This document shows positions 7,384 to 11,122 of a stretch of DNA of 11,122 bases, piece by piece. A model generated the notes under the pieces. The model was not told the origin of the DNA and did no database searches. It saw nothing but the letters and a program-made list of their open reading frames with translations. Position 1 is the stretch's first letter. Every line of letters starts with the position of its first letter. The DNA lies in contig WIDE01000203.1 in the NCBI GenBank assembly GCA_015039315.1, positions 6,254 through 17,375 on the forward strand, read 5' to 3'. The position numbers and the translations under genes were made by a program. The DNA comes from Clavulina sp. PMI_390. Taxonomy: Eukaryota; Basidiomycota; Agaricomycetes; Cantharellales; Hydnaceae.

Positions 7384-8105
7384 CCGCCTCAAGCCTTGAC
7401 TTAGTGGGTTCGCGAGGAGTATCGTCCTTCTCTGAACACATTTCTGAGGTGTTTGATGCGAGACTACTCCATCTATATTCCACTAACCGACAATTAGCAC
7501 TGGGAGATCAGGATTCATATATGCGTGCTTCCCTATCGGGCTTTCCTCAGGCCGGAAATGTGTATTATCGACTGGATCATGAACCAGACGTTTACGTTTC
7601 TGATCATGCTCTGCCCACATGAAGACAATTCCAAAGAATTCCTTCTTTGTATCAAACGTCCATGGCGGCTTTTCTCTCGCTAAAGGAATAACGTGCACGC
7701 TGAGCTTTCACTTACACATACCCGGAGATTAATGACTGCCAGCGTCCCATCCCGACCCAATGACTACTAGCCACCGCATTGAGGTCAGTGGCAAGTATCG
7801 ACTTGGCAGCCTGAAATTCAAGGTAGTTTGTTTTTGTCCGAATCTCATCCCCGCTCTTTCTCTACGTCTCTCTCTCTCATGTTATTTCAAACTACTGAAA
7901 CAAAGGAGCTCGCTACTCGCCCTCCCTACAAGCAAATTGCCGGCATGGAACAGAATCTCAACCATTAGAGACACACAATTCAATCTCAATATAGTTCTGC
8001 TCTCATGACTGTGATACTATCGTTCTTCATTTCTACACTCTTCCATGCTGATGTTTCGCCAATAAGCCGACGTCGTGATTGATACCGTTTGCCCGAGCTC
8101 ACCAA
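7384..8105. other. Spacer between copies 2 and 3
   Basis: Holds the upstream half of duplication unit 1 and the 3' flank of copy 3 at the start of unit 2. Open frames here (7404-7622 plus, 7698-7483 minus, 7760-8008 plus) are not conserved as frames between the two units and show no coding character. No gene seen. Confidence 0.4.
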
Positions 8106-8349
8106 TCAACAATTGCCTCCAATCGCAGTAAAGCAACCATCTGCCGTCTGTGCCGCCGTACAGTGACCGGCCGCTATATAGGGGGAGAAAAAAACTAGGC
8201 TAAACCCACAGGAAGCATGAAACCTTGCACAATCCTGACTCACTAGTGGTGTCGCCACAGAAGCATTCAACTGGGCAGCCAGCTGGGCTTGCTACGGCCC
8301 CTGTTACACCAAGGAGGCCCAGGACGATAGCAATGGTGGAGAGTTTCAT
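8106..8349 (-). CDS. Small secreted six-cysteine protein, copy 3 (57 aa)
   Basis: Exons 8349-8244 and 8173-8106 join in phase 1 over a 70-nt intron (donor GTGAGTC, acceptor TATAG|CG). The precursor starts MKLSTIAIVLGLLGVTGA, a signal peptide. Cysteines at 25, 29, 31, 40, 49 and 57 match copy 2 exactly; the end is GGNC. By hand count, of 57 codons shared with copy 2, 19 differ by replacement and 13 silently. In the part from Cys25 on, about 12 are replacements and 5 silent, so the mature peptide is changing faster than the signal peptide. No family name recognised. Same likely extracellular, disulfide-bonded nature as its paralogues. Confidence 0.82.
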
Positions 8350-8412
8350 TGGGAGATAGATAGAGAGGATTGGAGGTCGATAGAAGGTGCTGAAGCTGGG
8401 CCCCAGGCCGCA

Positions 8413-8419
8413 TTTTATA
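8413..8419 (-). promoter_or_regulatory. TATA box of six-cysteine gene copy 3
   Basis: TATAAAA on the minus strand, 64 nt before the start codon, matching the element before copy 2. Confidence 0.5.
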
Positions 8420-8980
8420 CCAACTCAAACCTCGGCTTAATGGGTTCGCAAGCAGTACCATCGATCCTTTGGCACATTTCCGAGGTGCGTGATGGGAGAC
8501 GAATCTATCCATATTCCACTAATTGGCCATTAGCACTGGTTAATCAGGACTCATACATACATGCTTCCCTATCGGGCTTTCCTCAGGCCGAGAATGAGCG
8601 CTATCGACTGGATTGTTGGAGAGCATGAACCAGACGTTTACGTTTCCGATAAAGCACTGGCCAGATGGAGATAAGTCCAAAGAACTCCTTCTTCGTATTG
8701 AATAGCCATGGCAATTTTTCTTCCCCTGAAGGAATAATTTGCACGTTGGGCTTTCACTTAGTTCTTGCTCGCGTTACGGCTGGAGATTCGCAAGACCCCT
8801 ATTGTTCCCACGCCAAGAGGCGAACTACGAATAGACGAGGATCAACGCAAATCCTTTCCAAAGTTGATAACGCTCGTTGCAACTCCCCATGCGGTGACAA
8901 GAGGCCAACTCGAGCTAGCTAGAGAACCAACGGGGTAAATAATATATGCTGTAATTCGGAGAGTGTGCCCCGATGGTGGT

Positions 8981-9025
8981 ATGGATTTATGAGTCGACGG
9001 TTGAACCGTCGACTCATAAATCCAT
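8981..9025. repeat. Perfect palindrome, 22-bp arms with 1-nt centre
   Basis: The left arm 8981-9002 (ATGGATTTATGAGTCGACGG plus TT) is the exact reverse complement of 9004-9025, around G9003. It would form a long hairpin in single-stranded DNA or RNA, and contains GTCGAC in both arms. A second hairpin abuts it: GAACCA (9026-9031) with TGGTTC (9041-9046) and a 9-nt loop. It lies about 220 bp past the tandem duplication. It could be a fold-back or MITE relic; no target-site duplication is obvious. Confidence 0.9.
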
Positions 9026-9046
9026 GAACCAACAAGTCGCTGGTTC

Positions 9047-9604
9047 AGGAGACTCTGTAGGTGAATGCGCAAAGGATTGGGGGTCCAGGATCGCCAAAAG
9101 GCGGGCAGGTACGGGTCTTCAGCAAGATCACATGAATGCCACACGACGTGTGCACCATGGATTTTCCTGTCACGGCGTTGCCACATCACGAGCTTCGACT
9201 AATAATAGAGAAGCTGACTAGCATTATAACCATATTAAACTCCCCTCGACTGCCCCCAACGCGCTAAAAAAAATATCTTTTCTCGATTTGGTACTGTGGA
9301 ACTGAGAGGAATTTACGAGTCTAATATCCACTCTGCTTATGGATCCAGCACTTACTATCTATGCATAGCGTAGGAATCTCTTCAGCCACGTGTTTGCGCT
9401 ACACAACACTGCAGAAGATGTAAGGATGAGGGGCATGGAGGGTCCATGGTGAGGCTGTGATCAATCTGCGCCGTTTTCTCGCAGCCACTACGACTGAGAG
9501 CAGTCGTGTGTCCTTGCCGCGCAATGTCTAACCTTCCTTCTCTGTGACCCTTTATTTATCCCAATGCTCCATAGTGCTGGCGCCTTAGCGAGGAACACCT
9601 TGCC
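9047..9604. other. Region without a supported gene
   Basis: No gene found. A 7-bp-stem hairpin (ACGACTG-AGAG-CAGTCGT) lies at 9490-9507. A 115-codon minus-strand frame at 9189-8842 crosses the palindrome and is probably chance. Confidence 0.3.
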
Positions 9605-10860
9605 TTGCCAGCCCAGCTATTTTGTTTGCAGTATATCCCATTGGGGTCCAGATGCTTTGTGCTACGGAACGAATACGGAAACTGTTCCGTGATGACGAGA
9701 ACAGAATCTCGCGATGTGTTCGAGCTGAGGTCGATGGCACGAAGGCCGGATAAATACACAAAGTTGACTGGATTTCAGAAAAGAGGAAAACGCAAGGTTG
9801 ATCCAGCGAGGTTCGGAGACCCTCGCGGAGAGAGTAATATACACGAGGTTGTAACGAGAGATAGTCAAATGGCGATGAGCCAGGTGACTAGTGGAGTACA
9901 TGATAGCGAGAACCTGAATGGACGAGAAGTGAAATACTACCTAATTTGGGATCGCCTGACTGACGTGGTTACGTCCCGTAACACTTTGCTGCGTTGATTC
10001 GAGGTCGGGCTATTACGAGAGTGGTAGATACTGGAAGTTGATCCAAATAGTTTATCGTCATGATTTCCATGACACCTGAGGCCCTGTTGTTGTAGTGCCT
10101 TGAAGTGCTCCCACGATACAGGTGTAAGCCGGAAAACGTTGATATGCATTGCACTTGACCAGTCTGGTTTTGGTGAAATATTACATGAACTAGTGCTAAT
10201 CAATTGGGTTAAGCACTTCAATGGTGACTGAGTCTGTGCGAATACACGGCTTGCGATAATGGGAATGCTAGTGATCGAACGGCACATACCATAATAGAAT
10301 GTAAAGTCCACCTCAAACAGGGAGATTAATCCTCTCCCAATGCGCGAGTCATCCATAGGCTCCCCGCCCCACCCTTATCATCAAAACATGATAACTGTTC
10401 TCGATCCTGCTTAGACCCCTACCATTCCGGCCATCGAGGTGCGAACAATCATTATTCATACATCTGGGATCCATAACCGCGGTTTGTCCCTTGGCATCAA
10501 TAGCAGTGAATAAATGGTGAGCTGCGAATAAATCGTAATAAACTGATCCGGACAGCCAGAGTGATGCGATGTAGGGGACCAAGCTCCGAGGAATACCTAA
10601 GCTCAACCTCGACCGTCCCGAGTCCGGGAAATTTCGGAGAACATACAAGAGCCGGTTATGAATGGGCATACTTCAGAACAAGGGAGTAGCTCTCAGCACT
10701 ATATCGGTGTCAGATTTGTATATACCCGTTCGTGCGCAGTTCCTATCCTTAGGGCCACCTCAACTAACGAGGGAAGGGAGAATATAATCACGAATCTCCA
10801 GTGTGAATATTATATGTTAGCACTTTTATCGTTTGCAGTGTAGTAGGACAGTCGACGGTG
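9605..10860. other. Region with long open frames but no defensible gene
   Basis: Open frames at 9605-9997 (plus, 130 codons), 10356-9937 (minus, 139 codons) and 10669-10349 (minus, 106 codons) have no signal peptide, no motif I recognise and no consistent splicing. One short two-exon minus-strand model at 10356-10196 is protein-like and is listed as a finding. The region may hold decayed coding or transposon sequence. Confidence 0.25.
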
Positions 10861-11122
10861 TCGAGTTTTGCCAGTACTCCAGTATAGAAAAAGACGAGCG
10901 TACCCACCCAAATGGCAACCTGAATGCATTTTTATAAGCTTAAAAGATCTCATAAAGCATATTTTCACGATCCCTGAAATTATAGAAAGTGAAGCGGACG
11001 GGTGGGTGCGGTCGGTCGTGTGCACAGGGTTCGCCTGCGCTCAACTGAATTGAAGCCGTGCGTATCTGTGACGCAATATCCAATCGCAGCAGCCAAGCCT
11101 TCCGTCTTCCTCCTCCATTCTC
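10861..11122. other. Right edge: pyrimidine-rich end, undecided
   Basis: The last 30 bases are pyrimidine-rich (CCTTCCGTCTTCCTCCTCC), with a CCAAT word at about 11080, which suits a promoter of a plus-strand gene beyond the edge. On the minus strand one frame is open for about 60 codons from the edge (to a TAA near 10940) and another for over 40, so a 3' gene end entering from the right is also possible. I cannot choose. Confidence 0.2.

Larger units (their letters stand above)
6730..7714. repeat. Direct tandem duplication, unit 1
   Basis: Begins CCGGAGATTAATGGCTGCC and ends GCTTTCACTTA. It matches unit 2 (7721-8760) across noncoding flanks and the six-cysteine gene, for example CCCTATCGGGCTTTCCTCAG at about 7530-7550 and CATGAACCAGACGTTTACGT at about 7577-7597. 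About 985 bp. Divergence is visible throughout, so the duplication is not very recent. Confidence 0.85.
7721..8760. repeat. Direct tandem duplication, unit 2
   Basis: Begins CCCGGAGATTAATGACTGCC and ends GCTTTCACTTA, about 1040 bp, in the same orientation as unit 1. The start codons of the two embedded genes are 1048 bp apart. A short GGCTGGAGATTCG just past the end (near 8780) faintly resembles the unit start and may be a relic of a third copy. Confidence 0.85.

Noticed and set aside
8842..9189. 115-codon minus-strand frame across the palindrome
   Set aside because: No recognisable features; its repeated peptide words are explained by the palindrome.
9026..9240. Helitron 3' end at the paired hairpins
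   Set aside because: No CTRR end at the expected distance past the hairpin and no matching 5' end seen.
9605..9997. 130-codon plus-strand frame
   Set aside because: Basic, low-structure translation without any motif, overlapped by another long frame on minus; length alone is not enough.

Overview
The window looks like a gene-poor stretch of nuclear DNA from a filamentous fungus, most likely a basidiomycete of the Agaricomycetes. The grounds are very short introns (44-81 nt) with GT...AG ends and CTAAC/CTGAC-like branch sites, pyrimidine-rich leaders, a Cdc42/Rac-type GTPase with basidiomycete-like intron density, and small secreted proteins. The genus is not determined. All gene models below were spliced by eye; no transcript evidence was available.

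Layout. 1-337 (+): 3' end of an unrecognised gene entering from the left, with its last codons in a GAACC-rich degenerate repeat. 740-1617 (+): a complete five-exon Rho-family GTPase (197 aa, CAAX end CVVV) with non-canonical residues in the P-loop, switch I and switch II. 1912-4051 (-): a six-exon gene for a 611-aa secreted, cysteine-free protein of tandem repeats separated by 15 dibasic sites, i.e. a Kex2-processed repeat protein (KEP) type precursor. Its TATA box and a 5'UTR intron lie at 4192-4354. The GTPase and this gene converge.

5177-5414, 7057-7301 and 8106-8349 (all -): three two-exon genes for 53-57 aa secreted proteins with one shared six-cysteine pattern (C-x3-C-x-C-x7/8-C-x8-C-x7-C) and an intron at the same site and phase. 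The last two lie in a direct tandem duplication of about 1 kb (6730-8760). Between the first and second is a broken or oddly spliced gene on the minus strand (5477-6220). 8981-9025 is a perfect 22-bp-arm palindrome. From about 9.05 kb to the right edge I see no gene I can defend.

How the parts relate. The four secreted-protein genes are all on the minus strand, lie within 6.5 kb, and have TATA boxes and N-terminal signal peptides. This is the arrangement of a small secreted-peptide (effector-like or surface-peptide) locus. Co-function is inference. The most interesting items are the repeat precursor, the six-cysteine family with its tandem duplication, and the atypical GTPase.
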